Shown here piece after piece: positions 56,135-64,000 of a stretch of 64,000 bases of DNA. Within the stretch, counting starts at the first letter, position 1. Each line of letters starts with the position of its first letter. The stretch comes from Bremerella alba (GTDB lineage Bacteria > Planctomycetota > Planctomycetia > Pirellulales > Pirellulaceae). The stretch spans positions 164,293 to 228,292 of the forward strand of contig NZ_JABRWO010000013.1 of the NCBI RefSeq assembly GCF_013618625.1. The letters run 5' to 3'. Both the position numbers and the translations under genes were made by a program. The notes beneath the pieces are model-generated. The model searched no databases. It was not told where the DNA came from and saw nothing but the letters and a program-made list of their open reading frames with translations.

Positions 56135-57106
56135 ATGTTTCGTCGCCGCTGGTTCGCTCTCCTTTTGTTATTTGGAATCACAGGCGGGCTTATTTGGGGT
56201 GGTAAAAACTTTCAAGCAGCCGAAGTCCCATCCCCACCCACGTCTGGCCTGTTTGATATCTCGACTAAGTCCGAAGGCTACTCGCGGACCGCCTTGATTC
56301 ATATTCCCAAGAGCTATAACGCCCAAACACCTCCACCTTTGGTGATTGCACTGCATGGGACAGGGGGTGATGCCGAATCTATTTTGCACCACTACAACTG
56401 GGCAAAGCTGGCCGATAAAGAAGGGTTTATCGTCGTCTCGCCGAATGGTTTACCGGCCAGACCGCGTCTGCCCAGTAATTTCCTGGCCAATCCACAACTA
56501 TGGAATTCCGGACAACTTCGCGAAGGCTCGCCAAGGACCAAAATCGATGACGTTGCCTACATTCGCACACTGCTAGACGATCTGGCAAAGAAGGTTCGCT
56601 ACGATAAGAACCGCGTTTTTGCCACAGGGCACAGCAATGGTGGTGGGATGACCTTTCGTCTGGGTGCCGAGATGTCCGATCGCCTCGCCGCCATCGGTAC
56701 GGTTGCCGGAATGGTCGCAGTAAACGACCCCCAACCCGTGAAACCGCTACCGACGCTATTTATCTACGGAACAGCAGATCCAGTGCTTCCCATCGGCGGA
56801 GGCGAAACCTCACTCCCCTGGGGCACTCGCACGACGCCCCCAATTGCCGACCATATGGAAAAGTGGGCCAAAGCAATTGACTGCGAGACCGAACCAACCA
56901 CGGTTTCGGACGACGATACAATTAAGAAAGTTCGCTATCGGTCACGAAAGAATGACCCGGAATTGACCATTCTTTACCTTCAAGGACACGGTCATCAATG
57001 GCCAGGCGCAAGTCGAAATTTACCACCTCGATTGATTGGCCCGATTACCAGCAAGCTCGACGCCGCGGTCGAGCTTTGGAAGTTCTTTGAGAACAGCACA
57101 AAGTAA
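56135..57106 (+). CDS. Secreted esterase of the LpqC/PHB depolymerase type
   Basis: This 323-residue alpha/beta hydrolase has an N-terminal signal or anchor (about 7-30). Motifs are the oxyanion LVIALHGTGGDAES, the nucleophile Ser in VFATGHSNGGGMTFRL, the Asp in YGTADPVLPIGGG and the catalytic His in LQGHGHQWPGA. These match the poly(3-hydroxybutyrate) depolymerase/feruloyl esterase (LpqC) group. The stop codon at 57104-57106 directly abuts the stop of the convergent large gene. The substrate could be a plant- or polymer-type ester. Confidence 0.88.
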   Translation: MFRRRWFALLLLFGITGGLIWGGKNFQAAEVPSPPTSGLFDISTKSEGYSRTALIHIPKSYNAQTPPPLVIALHGTGGDAESILHHYNWAKLADKEGFIVVSPNGLPARPRLPSNFLANPQLWNSGQLREGSPRTKIDDVAYIRTLLDDLAKKVRYDKNRVFATGHSNGGGMTFRLGAEMSDRLAAIGTVAGMVAVNDPQPVKPLPTLFIYGTADPVLPIGGGETSLPWGTRTTPPIADHMEKWAKAIDCETEPTTVSDDDTIKKVRYRSRKNDPELTILYLQGHGHQWPGASRNLPPRLIGPITSKLDAAVELWKFFENSTK

Positions 57107-60100
57107 TTATTCGTGCCCGGCCGAAGAACCATCTTTCTTCAGGCTCGCCAAAAATTCGACTAGGTCACGAAGTTCTGACTTGGACAGATGCTTGAAGATG
57201 TCTTCAGGCATGGGGCTCTTGGCACTCTTGCGACCCTCGATGTCGTCCTGTGGAATCGTAATCAACTTTCCATCGGCATCAACCAGGTTCACGGCCTCGT
57301 CGGTTTCTTCCTTGAGTACGCCTGAGAAGGTTTGGCCATCGACGGTCAGCACCAAGATCGATTCAAAGCCTTCGGCGATCTTGGCATTTGGCTGAACGAC
57401 CGCCTCGAGCAAATACTCCCGAGACTTCGTCTGCCCCAGGACATCCAATTCCGGACCAACCCGACCACCAGTCCCCATGGCTCGGTGACAGCGAACGCAA
57501 GACGTTTCCGTCTTTTCAAAGAAGATCTTACGTCCTCGCTCGAAGTCGCCCCCAGCCAACGCCACGCGGTACTCGGCCAACGGATCCGCCGGGTCGAGCG
57601 ACAAGCGATACTTCTCTAACAGAGATGACACCTCCGCCGAATCCTTAAAGGCCGTTGCCGCTTCAATGGCATCCAGACGCGTATCCTCAGGCAATTTGCC
57701 AGAAAGAAGCTTTTCCATCGCAGAAGAAACGATAGCCTCGGATCCGTTCGGCTTCAAATTCGCCAGGGCCGCCAGAGCTTTCTGACGTTCGATAGCCGAA
57801 TCGGCGGCAATGCCTTCTGAAAGAGTCTTGGCTGCGGCATCGGGAGTCAATTTAGCGATTTGATCTCGAGCAACCGCACGAACCAATGGCTGGTCTGACT
57901 TCAATGCGTCTTGCACGATCGGCAATGCTTTGTCGGCATCGACACTTGCCAGCGCAGCGATCGCATCTGCCCTTGTCTGGGCAGATTGCTTTGCGTCGGT
58001 CGCAAGTCCGATCAATACAGGCGATACTTCTTTGATCCCGAACGAGGCCGCCAACTTGGCCGCCTTATTACGAACGGCCTCATCGGTGGTTAAAAGCTTC
58101 GGCAACGCGGTCGCCAACGCCTGTTTGGCAACCGCTGGATCACGGTCCTCCAACGGACGATAGAAATTCACGACACGATCCAATTGCCCAGGCTTATCCC
58201 ATGTTTCAAGCATAGCTAACGCTTCCAATCGCATCGCTTCAGGCATATCGCTTCTCGCGGCGAAGCGTGCGAGAGCCTCTGCGTTCTCTTGATCGCCAAG
58301 ACGGAAGTTTGCATTGAGCACTCGGCGAAGTAATGCATCGTTCTTCCAGCCAGAATCAATCAACCGGGCTGCCTGCGGCAATGCTTTTTCCATCGGCAGA
58401 TCGTGAATAGCACGCACTGCTTCCAGGACCACTAATTCGTTGCCATCGGCCAAGTATCGCACCACAGTAGGGCTTTCAAGACGCCTTAGAGCAACCACCG
58501 CCGCAATACGTACGTCGGCCGATGGATGGTTGGCCAAGTCGGCCAACGACTGAAGACTTCGCATACCAGCCATCGCCATGATACCGCCGTGTCGCAAGAT
58601 AGGATCTTGATCGGCATTCTTGGCTAAAATCGCGGCGACGCGATCGATCACCTGGTTCGGGTCCCCATGGGGTCCGGCATTGCCTAGTCCAATCATGGCA
58701 AAGTATTGAACCCGCGGGTTTGCGTCTTCCAACAGTTTAGGAAGCCCATAGATCACACGAAGTTCTCCCAACACGCGGCCTACTTGGGCCCGAACCTCTG
58801 GGTCTTTGTCTTTCACCAGTTGTGTGGAAAGCAATTCGACGGCCTTCACGCGGTCCGCCATTTTTGCTTCTCCTTCAGCAATCTGTCCAATTCCCCAGAT
58901 TGCATGCAGCCGGGCCAGTTGTGATGCGCCGCCTTCGGCAGCCACCGACTCGAGCACGTCGAGCTTGTCGCCTTCTGCCAGGGCAAATTGAGCTTTCATC
59001 CGAACGCGACGATCTGCATGACCGAGCAGCTTCTTCAGTACATCGTCCGATTTCGCGGTGAAATCACTCGGCAGAAGTTCTTTCACTTCCGCGATTAGCT
59101 TGGCATCTTCTGGATTGTCCTTGGTTAGTCGGTAAATGCGTCCCTTATTCAAACCTGTCCAACCATCGACCCAATCGCTGACATACATCGCACCGTCTGG
59201 GCCAAAATCAACATCCGTTACCAGGCACTTCCAGAGGAATTCCTCGGAGTCGACCAGTTCATAGCCTGCGCCGTTCGGTTTCATTCGAAACGTTCGGATC
59301 CCGCTATTCGCCGGACCGCCACGAAAGTCACATAGAAAAAACGTTCCATCGTATTGCTTGCCGAATCCAGTACCTGGGTAGTGCACCAGTCCACTTGGAC
59401 CGTCCGAAATATTAAGGATGGGAGGAACTATGTAGGCTGCCTGACCTTCGTGATGCGGATGCCACAGCTTCTCTCGGTTCCACGGCCCGCGATCACTTAG
59501 GTACTGATAGGCCATGTTCCAGCCTGCATGACCATCCTTCACAAGATAAATCCACCGAGCCTGATCGCCGCTGTCCGAATTGTTATCGCAAGTAAAAAGG
59601 TTGCCGAAATCGTCGAAGGCAAGCTCCTGCGGATTTCGGAGCCCTGTACAAAAGACTTCCAGATTCGATCCATTCGGATTGCAGCGGAAAACGGCCCCAG
59701 AACCAGGATCTTTGAGTCGTGTTCCATTGACTTCGATGTTGTACCCACGATCGCCAATGCTGAAATAGATTTTGCCGTCGGGCCCTAACGTCAAGCCGTG
59801 CAAGTCATGCCCTCGAAAAGCGAATCGCACTCCGTACCCTTCGCTGAGGGACTTCTTGTCGTCAGCCACGCCATCACCGTCGACGTCCTTTAACTTCCAT
59901 ACATGCGGAATATTGGTGTAGTAAACACTGCCATCAAGCGCCAACACGCCAGCTCCGGTTCCTTCCACGATATCGTTGTAGCCAGAAGAAAAGACCGTAT
60001 CTTGATCGGCCTTACCATCGCCGTCCGTATCCACCAACATGCGAATCCGATCGTCATGCTGAGTGTATTTTTGAGCGGCTTCAGGATGATGCTTCAGAAT

Positions 60101-60463
60101 GTATGCGCGACGGTCGGCTACGGACTGAGCCGCCAAGTCGTCATTCAACCAATAGTTGTGATTTCGATTGTCCTCGACCCCTTGCCCTTGTCGGTAGGTT
60201 TCCGCAACGTAGACGCGTCCTAGATCATCAAGACAAAATGCTACAGGATTGGCGGTCATCGGTTCGGCCGCGAAAAGGCTCATCTCGAACCCTTCGGGGA
60301 CCCTAAACCCAGAAATTGCATTTTCGCCCTCATCCGAAGCCGGAGCAAGTTGAGGAACTTCTGGCTCAGGCAGTTCGGCATGCAGTGGTAAACTGCCCAT
60401 GAAAGTCAAAGCCAAGAGCACCCATGACAAGGATAGAACGTTCACTGTCTTCAAAATCAACAT
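57107..60463 (-). CDS. Large exported propeller / HEAT-repeat / cytochrome c fusion protein
   Basis: This 1118-residue protein is of the planctomycete/verrucomicrobia membrane-bound dehydrogenase type. After a signal peptide (about 1-30) comes a sorbosone dehydrogenase-like propeller (about 50-440), with FRVPEGFEMSLFAAEPM, VAETYRQGQG and VYVSDWVDGW-like groups. Next come HEAT-type helical repeats (about 470-950). The C-terminal cytochrome c part has one heme site CVRCHRAMG and a PNAKIAEGFESILVLT block. The role is probably oxidation of a sugar or alcohol with electron transfer in the periplasm; the substrate is unknown. ATG 60463 is chosen for the signal peptide. Confidence 0.9.
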   Translation of the reverse strand: MLILKTVNVLSLSWVLLALTFMGSLPLHAELPEPEVPQLAPASDEGENAISGFRVPEGFEMSLFAAEPMTANPVAFCLDDLGRVYVAETYRQGQGVEDNRNHNYWLNDDLAAQSVADRRAYILKHHPEAAQKYTQHDDRIRMLVDTDGDGKADQDTVFSSGYNDIVEGTGAGVLALDGSVYYTNIPHVWKLKDVDGDGVADDKKSLSEGYGVRFAFRGHDLHGLTLGPDGKIYFSIGDRGYNIEVNGTRLKDPGSGAVFRCNPNGSNLEVFCTGLRNPQELAFDDFGNLFTCDNNSDSGDQARWIYLVKDGHAGWNMAYQYLSDRGPWNREKLWHPHHEGQAAYIVPPILNISDGPSGLVHYPGTGFGKQYDGTFFLCDFRGGPANSGIRTFRMKPNGAGYELVDSEEFLWKCLVTDVDFGPDGAMYVSDWVDGWTGLNKGRIYRLTKDNPEDAKLIAEVKELLPSDFTAKSDDVLKKLLGHADRRVRMKAQFALAEGDKLDVLESVAAEGGASQLARLHAIWGIGQIAEGEAKMADRVKAVELLSTQLVKDKDPEVRAQVGRVLGELRVIYGLPKLLEDANPRVQYFAMIGLGNAGPHGDPNQVIDRVAAILAKNADQDPILRHGGIMAMAGMRSLQSLADLANHPSADVRIAAVVALRRLESPTVVRYLADGNELVVLEAVRAIHDLPMEKALPQAARLIDSGWKNDALLRRVLNANFRLGDQENAEALARFAARSDMPEAMRLEALAMLETWDKPGQLDRVVNFYRPLEDRDPAVAKQALATALPKLLTTDEAVRNKAAKLAASFGIKEVSPVLIGLATDAKQSAQTRADAIAALASVDADKALPIVQDALKSDQPLVRAVARDQIAKLTPDAAAKTLSEGIAADSAIERQKALAALANLKPNGSEAIVSSAMEKLLSGKLPEDTRLDAIEAATAFKDSAEVSSLLEKYRLSLDPADPLAEYRVALAGGDFERGRKIFFEKTETSCVRCHRAMGTGGRVGPELDVLGQTKSREYLLEAVVQPNAKIAEGFESILVLTVDGQTFSGVLKEETDEAVNLVDADGKLITIPQDDIEGRKSAKSPMPEDIFKHLSKSELRDLVEFLASLKKDGSSAGHE

Positions 60464-60690
60464 ACTTCTCACGATACGAATGGAACCTCTGAGAACACTT
60501 GACGACACACGGGCGGTATTGTCACGTTTTTCCAGAAGGATGGCGTTGAATAGGAGAATATTTGGCTATTCGCGGTAAACTTTTTAGAGTAGTCCGTTTC
60601 GCATGACTTCACAAGATTGCCGTTTCTCGCGAACCTATATACTGTGCGGCTCAAGCCGAATGCGTTCTCCCCTCGATTTAGGCCCCACGA

Positions 60691-61263
60691 ATGAGCGTTG
60701 TATGCAGCAAATGCGGAGAAGAGCTCATTGGAGCCGTTAACCGCTGCTGGAAATGCGGGACGCCATTCATTCGCAGCGAAACGGTTAGAACGCCCGCACT
60801 AACCGGGCCAGGTTTACCCCAGACGACGCAACTTCAAGTCCCGCCCATTCGAAGGGCTCCGGTTCTGGCAATCTACCTTTCGCACGGAAACACCCAAGAC
60901 GATGAACCGATCGCGGCAATCATCGAGGAAGAAAACAATGACGCGGAGCATGCACAAGCCCCCGCGGTAATCCCAACGACAATAAGGTTTCTAGACTCAC
61001 TTCCGATGGACTACCCAAGTCTCGGCGGATCCCTTCTTGCTTTTGTGACAAGCATTGTCTGCTACTATTCGATTATCGGGGTGTTATTTACTGCGGTCGC
61101 CGTCATCTTGAACGTCTACCTGTTATCCCATCGACGTTCTACGGCTCGCTGGGTAGGGTTTGGTCTTTCCATACTGTCGTTGCTATTCGCACTGACCCGC
61201 ACCATGGCAAGTCTCTTCCTTTGGTTCACCGGCATGCGTTTGGCAATGGCTCTGTTCGGTTAA
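60691..61263 (+). CDS. Zinc-ribbon membrane protein of unknown function
   Basis: This 190-residue protein has an N-terminal zinc ribbon (CSKCGEELIG, CWKCGTPF, residues about 5-27), a polar linker, and a C-terminal part with about three membrane segments (LLAFVTSIVCYYSIIGVLF, VAVILNVYLL, FGLSILSLLFALT). It resembles zinc-ribbon plus DUF4190-like membrane proteins. No partner is visible; the next gene, a folate enzyme, follows by 21 bp and is probably in the same transcript. Confidence 0.7.
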   Translation: MSVVCSKCGEELIGAVNRCWKCGTPFIRSETVRTPALTGPGLPQTTQLQVPPIRRAPVLAIYLSHGNTQDDEPIAAIIEEENNDAEHAQAPAVIPTTIRFLDSLPMDYPSLGGSLLAFVTSIVCYYSIIGVLFTAVAVILNVYLLSHRRSTARWVGFGLSILSLLFALTRTMASLFLWFTGMRLAMALFG

Positions 61264-61284
61264 CTGGAATTACCTACCGCAAAG

Positions 61285-61869
61285 ATGAACCCTTCCGACA
61301 AGAATGATATTCGCCGCGAAGCGATCGCACGACGCCAGGCCCTTGATGATGGTAGCCAGCGGAGCGAGGCCATTCAGCATCGACTTCTTACGGAATTTCC
61401 CATTCGTGAAGGTTCCAACTGGCTGGTCTACGTTAGCGTACGCAACGAGGTGAAAACCATGGGCATCCTGGAAGAGGTTCTGCGTGTAAAAGGGCAAGTC
61501 GTGGTCCCCTATTGCCTCAGCAATAACGAACTAGGCCTCTTTCTACTGACAGATCTGCAGCAGCTTGAGCATGGCTCGTTTGGGATTAAAGAACCGTTAG
61601 CGGCACTTCGCTCTGAACGCTCTGTGCCTTCTGAAACATTGGACACCGTCGTGATGCCTGGCGTCGCGTTCGACCGGCGTGGCAATCGAATCGGTTACGG
61701 CAAAGGCTATTTTGATAGGCTGTTAAAGACACTGAGCGGCGACTGTATAAAAGTCGGATTGGCCTACGACTGCCAGATTTACCCCAAAATACCGAGCGAA
61801 GCCCACGACCTGCCCGTCGACCATCTAATTACCGAGACGCAGATGATTCGCTGCTCGGCCAAAGTCTAA
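61285..61869 (+). CDS. 5-formyltetrahydrofolate cyclo-ligase
   Basis: This 194-residue enzyme turns 5-formyl-THF into 5,10-methenyl-THF using ATP. It has the N-terminal RREAIARRQAL block, KTMGILEEVL, VVVPYC and the C-terminal signature GVAFDRRGNRIGYGKGYFDR that binds the nucleotide. The length is typical. Its stop overlaps that of the convergent C39-like gene by four bases (CTAA at 61866-61869). It follows the zinc-ribbon gene closely. Confidence 0.93.
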   Translation: MNPSDKNDIRREAIARRQALDDGSQRSEAIQHRLLTEFPIREGSNWLVYVSVRNEVKTMGILEEVLRVKGQVVVPYCLSNNELGLFLLTDLQQLEHGSFGIKEPLAALRSERSVPSETLDTVVMPGVAFDRRGNRIGYGKGYFDRLLKTLSGDCIKVGLAYDCQIYPKIPSEAHDLPVDHLITETQMIRCSAKV

Positions 61870-62777
61870 CGTGCGGCCAATGTGCGGATGTTCTCCAGGC
61901 CACTTCGAGTGTTCTTAAATAGCGGACCTTCGTAACTGCGTTCGAGCCGAGCGCTGTGGCCATCCCACACCTTCAACAGTTCTTCTTCGCTCCAATACTC
62001 GATGCCGATATCCGGGTTAGGATCAGCGATGACATAATAGCCATGAATTCGCCCAAGGCAGACGACCGAGTGAATCTCGCCGACATTCCACCCTTCCGGT
62101 AGACCTGCCGCATTACCACTGCCCAACCAGGCCCGTTTTCCGACACGCAGAACAACAGGGCGACGTGCGGCGGCAAGTTCTCCAGCCGAGAGATAATCCA
62201 TGCGAACCAGATAAGGCGTATCCTTCGTTTTCAGCTTTAAACCACGGTAAAAACCCTTCCACGAAGTTCCTTGTCGAGTAAGACATAACTCGGCCATTTC
62301 TTCTTCAGTTGTGGGGATTTTGTAGTAGTTCAACAGCGTCGCAGCACACGCCGCAGTGCACGTTTGGTCTGTGGTCTGGTAGCAGATCCCTTGCGTATCC
62401 CAATTCGTCTGGCACTCCGGTGCCTGGCCTATCAGGGGATAGATCAGCGACCAAACGCCAGCTCCGAGCAAGCCTGACATAGGAATGACGCGTCGCCATC
62501 CTTGATCACGTAGGCGGTTCGTCGCGATGGCAGCGAGCACAAGTGCCGCCAGAGGGTAAAGATTGCTGAGGACGATCAAGTTCGAGAACGGCAATAGCTC
62601 TGTGAGGAAAAGATTCTCCCACACGAAAGCAGTGTACAGCCCAACAAGCGCTATCACGCCGACGGCAGATAGATTCAGAGCAAATACCGACCATTCTCTG
62701 GTCCAGGCTCTTGTTACGAAGAAACCACCAAGGCTGAAAATGCCTACAATTAAGTAGCCCGCGATTACATCCTGCAT
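61866..62777 (-). CDS. Membrane protein with C39-like cysteine peptidase domain
   Basis: This 303-residue protein has about four N-terminal membrane helices (IAGYLIVGIFSLGGFFV, LSAVGVIALVGLYTAF, LYPLAALVLAAIA and GAGVWSLIYPLIG) and a C-terminal C39-like domain (about 145-300). The likely catalytic Cys is in TTDQTCTAACAATLLNYY and the His in EIHSVVCLGRIHGYYVIADP. C39 domains often cut double-Gly leader peptides, but here no ABC transporter is fused or adjacent. ATG 62777 has a strong AGGAGG. A longer frame from 62855 is rejected. Confidence 0.82.
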   Translation of the reverse strand: MQDVIAGYLIVGIFSLGGFFVTRAWTREWSVFALNLSAVGVIALVGLYTAFVWENLFLTELLPFSNLIVLSNLYPLAALVLAAIATNRLRDQGWRRVIPMSGLLGAGVWSLIYPLIGQAPECQTNWDTQGICYQTTDQTCTAACAATLLNYYKIPTTEEEMAELCLTRQGTSWKGFYRGLKLKTKDTPYLVRMDYLSAGELAAARRPVVLRVGKRAWLGSGNAAGLPEGWNVGEIHSVVCLGRIHGYYVIADPNPDIGIEYWSEEELLKVWDGHSARLERSYEGPLFKNTRSGLENIRTLAAR

Positions 62778-63143
62778 ACGAGCCTCCTTTTCTAGTGGGC
62801 ATTCAGGCCACTCTAGAGTGAGATATGGATGTCCGGCTGTGGGGCCAACTGCCACGTCAACCGTTCATAGATGAGGTATTAGCAATAGTATCGTTAACAT
62901 TCCATGAAGACCATAGACGATTGCTTCGGGTGACCGCCATAATGCGGTATTTTTCGAACAGAGGCCCTACGGTCTAGCGAAACAAAAAAGCCCCCACCAG
63001 AGGACCGCTAGGCCGCTCATGCGGGAGCAATTTCATTAACCGAATGTTAAGCAACTAGAATGCCATACCATGGCTGATGCTAGCCGCACGCGGAGCGCAT
63101 TTCTCGATAAGCTGCTTTCAGATAAGCAGTTACGACATAAACC
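62778..63143. other. Gap between the C39-like gene and aroH
   Basis: No gene is supported in these 366 bp. The region contains the probable aroH terminator (62984-63028) and, towards 62777, the promoter and ribosome site of the C39-like gene. A short plus-strand frame at 63070 is not credible. Confidence 0.6.
62984..63028 (-). terminator. Probable terminator of aroH
   Basis: On the minus strand, GCTCCCGC pairs with GTGGGGGC (two G-U pairs) around a partly paired loop, followed by six T. It lies about 115 bp after the aroH stop codon. Confidence 0.6.
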
Positions 63144-63569
63144 TTATTTCATACCCGTCATCTGCTGCTCAATCCACTGCTCAAGTTCTTCCCATTCGAT
63201 CTCAGGAACTTGGCACAAATCAGGCCGGAGCCTGACTGCATCGCGTACATAGACGTGATGGATCTCCTCTTGGGGCTTATCCGTATTCCAGTGCAGCAGT
63301 ATTCGCACACACATGGGCAAAGAGCCGGGTACACTAATTTCGTGCGTGCATATAAGAGGAACATCCATCCAACCGATTTGCCTTGCCGCTAGAGCAGGAA
63401 ACTCTGCATCCAGATCGTTAGTAATAGTGAAGATGGCACTCGCTACGTCTTTTGGATCGATCCCATTCTGGCGAATCATCAAAGCCAACAGCTGCCGAGT
63501 CGCTTCGAGGATCTCGTCGCGATCGTTATGAGAAACGGTAGTCGCCCCGCGAACTCCACGACACATCAT
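63144..63569 (-). CDS. aroH: Chorismate mutase, AroH type
   Basis: This 141-residue enzyme is of the trimeric AroH class that turns chorismate into prephenate for Phe and Tyr synthesis. It has the active-site Arg in [14 protein letters not shown], the [20 protein letters not shown] block, the Glu in [10 protein letters not shown], the Arg in CVRILLHW and the C-terminal [15 protein letters not shown] with the catalytic Tyr. The C-terminus is somewhat longer than usual. Start ATG is 63569 (63566 is also possible). It stands alone, away from other aro genes. Confidence 0.95.
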   Translation of the reverse strand: MMCRGVRGATTVSHNDRDEILEATRQLLALMIRQNGIDPKDVASAIFTITNDLDAEFPALAARQIGWMDVPLICTHEISVPGSLPMCVRILLHWNTDKPQEEIHHVYVRDAVRLRPDLCQVPEIEWEELEQWIEQQMTGMK

Positions 63570-63794
63570 GACATTCTTGCCCTTCTAATACGGCTACCCA
63601 AAGCGGGCCTCGGTAAAACACGTGCTTTCGTCACTCGTAAAATACAAGATCCCCGCCCCAGTTCACAGGGTCATAGGCGTCACCGAAACGAAAAGGGCGA
63701 TCTTTCCCCGGAATTCGCATCACCGCAATGTGTTTTATATCAACATGTTACAACTTCATTTCATCTTTTCTAAACAAAAACCCCACGAGCCCCT

Positions 63795-63822
63795 TTGACG
63801 CCAGGGCGAGAAGCTATAGGAT
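63795..63822 (+). promoter_or_regulatory. Candidate rrn promoter
   Basis: TTGACG (63795-63800), a 16-bp spacer and TAGGAT (63817-63822) resemble a sigma70-type promoter. An A/T-rich stretch at about 63755-63785 upstream could be an UP-like element. Confidence 0.42.
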
Positions 63823-63873
63823 ATACCGTCTCACCTGAAGCGAGTGACGCCGACAGGGAGAAGCGAAAGCTTT

Positions 63874-63886
63874 TGATCTTTGACAA
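63874..63886 (+). promoter_or_regulatory. boxA-like antitermination site
   Basis: TGATCTTTGACAA matches the E. coli rrn leader boxA TGCTCTTTAACAA in 11 of 13 positions and continues with TTTGGTAG. Such sites sit in front of 16S rRNA and recruit Nus factors. Confidence 0.6.
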
Positions 63887-64000
63887 TTTGGTAGTGACCT
63901 CTGTTTGAGAACGAAGGTGGTTGTGCTTCTTTGAGATTGTTTACGCAATCTTGGAGAGGCGATCATTTTTGAACTTAAACTAGTTCAATTTTTTTGAAAT

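Larger units (their letters stand above)
63570..64000. other. Probable rRNA operon promoter and leader region
   Basis: No protein gene is supported here. The region is AT-rich up to about 63780, then has a promoter-like pair and a boxA-like antitermination site (see separate entries) and runs to the window end with short T and A runs. This is the layout of an rRNA operon leader, with 16S rRNA expected just beyond position 64000 on the plus strand. This is inference. Confidence 0.55.

Overview
The window looks like chromosomal DNA of a planctomycete, most likely a marine Pirellulaceae member of the Bremerella/Blastopirellula type. This is inferred from gene content: a DUF1080 protein, a DUF1559-like lipoprotein, a TIGR03009-type protein, a secreted sulfatase, a large HEAT-repeat/cytochrome c fusion, PQQ-like propeller proteins, CBM9-like domains and many predicted exported proteins. 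GC content is moderate, genes on both strands are loosely packed in short operons, and no phage, transposase, CRISPR array or tRNA was recognised.

Layout. 1-2.7 kb: the end of a DUF1080 protein, a two-TM protein and a ZIP metal permease. 2.9-7.5 kb: a Zn/Cd-type P-type ATPase divergent from the ZIP gene, then pgk, a DinB-like protein and the fluoride channel crcB. 7.6-12.2 kb: a DUF1559-like lipoprotein, a phytoene-dehydrogenase-like oxidoreductase and a CBM9-like protein. 12.2-14.3 kb: btaA and btaB, which make phosphorus-free betaine lipids. 14.6-19.4 kb: a same-strand block of an RNase HII-like gene, sufS and a three-gene MNIO/RiPP-like operon (Cys-rich exported peptide, DUF692 enzyme, DUF2063 partner). 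19.4-28.7 kb: a YCF48/PIG-L-like/CBM9 fusion, a BioF-family enzyme, FxsA with an apparent ATT start, a soluble orphan FlhA C-domain protein and phoH. 28.8-30.4 kb: a decayed stretch with a methyltransferase gene broken by a 19-bp tandem duplication. 30.4-40.5 kb: hydrolases, sulfatase, adk, ilvE, a pore-less voltage-sensor-like protein, an EVE protein, a D-2-hydroxyacid dehydrogenase, a HAD phosphatase and a TIGR03009 protein. 40.6-46.9 kb: a membrane-microdomain cluster (two NfeD proteins and flotillin), a dehydrogenase and a response regulator. 46.9-53.6 kb: a PQQ-propeller protein and a TetR/RND efflux system with a likely operator. 53.6-63.6 kb: a membrane protein pair, SDR, esterase, the large cytochrome fusion, 5-FTHF cyclo-ligase, a membrane C39-like peptidase and aroH. 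63.6-64 kb: a probable rRNA operon leader with boxA, so a 16S gene probably begins just beyond the window.

The strongest candidate for an undescribed system is the MNIO operon at 14.6-17.0 kb. Its substrate is a predicted Tat-exported lipoprotein carrying nine core cysteines in a regular C-x5-C ladder, unlike the usual small DUF2282 bufferin. The next most interesting items are the FlhA cytoplasmic domain without membrane part (25.3-26.9 kb) and the voltage-sensor-only protein (36.0-36.9 kb). All functions are assigned by reading motifs; no database search was run.
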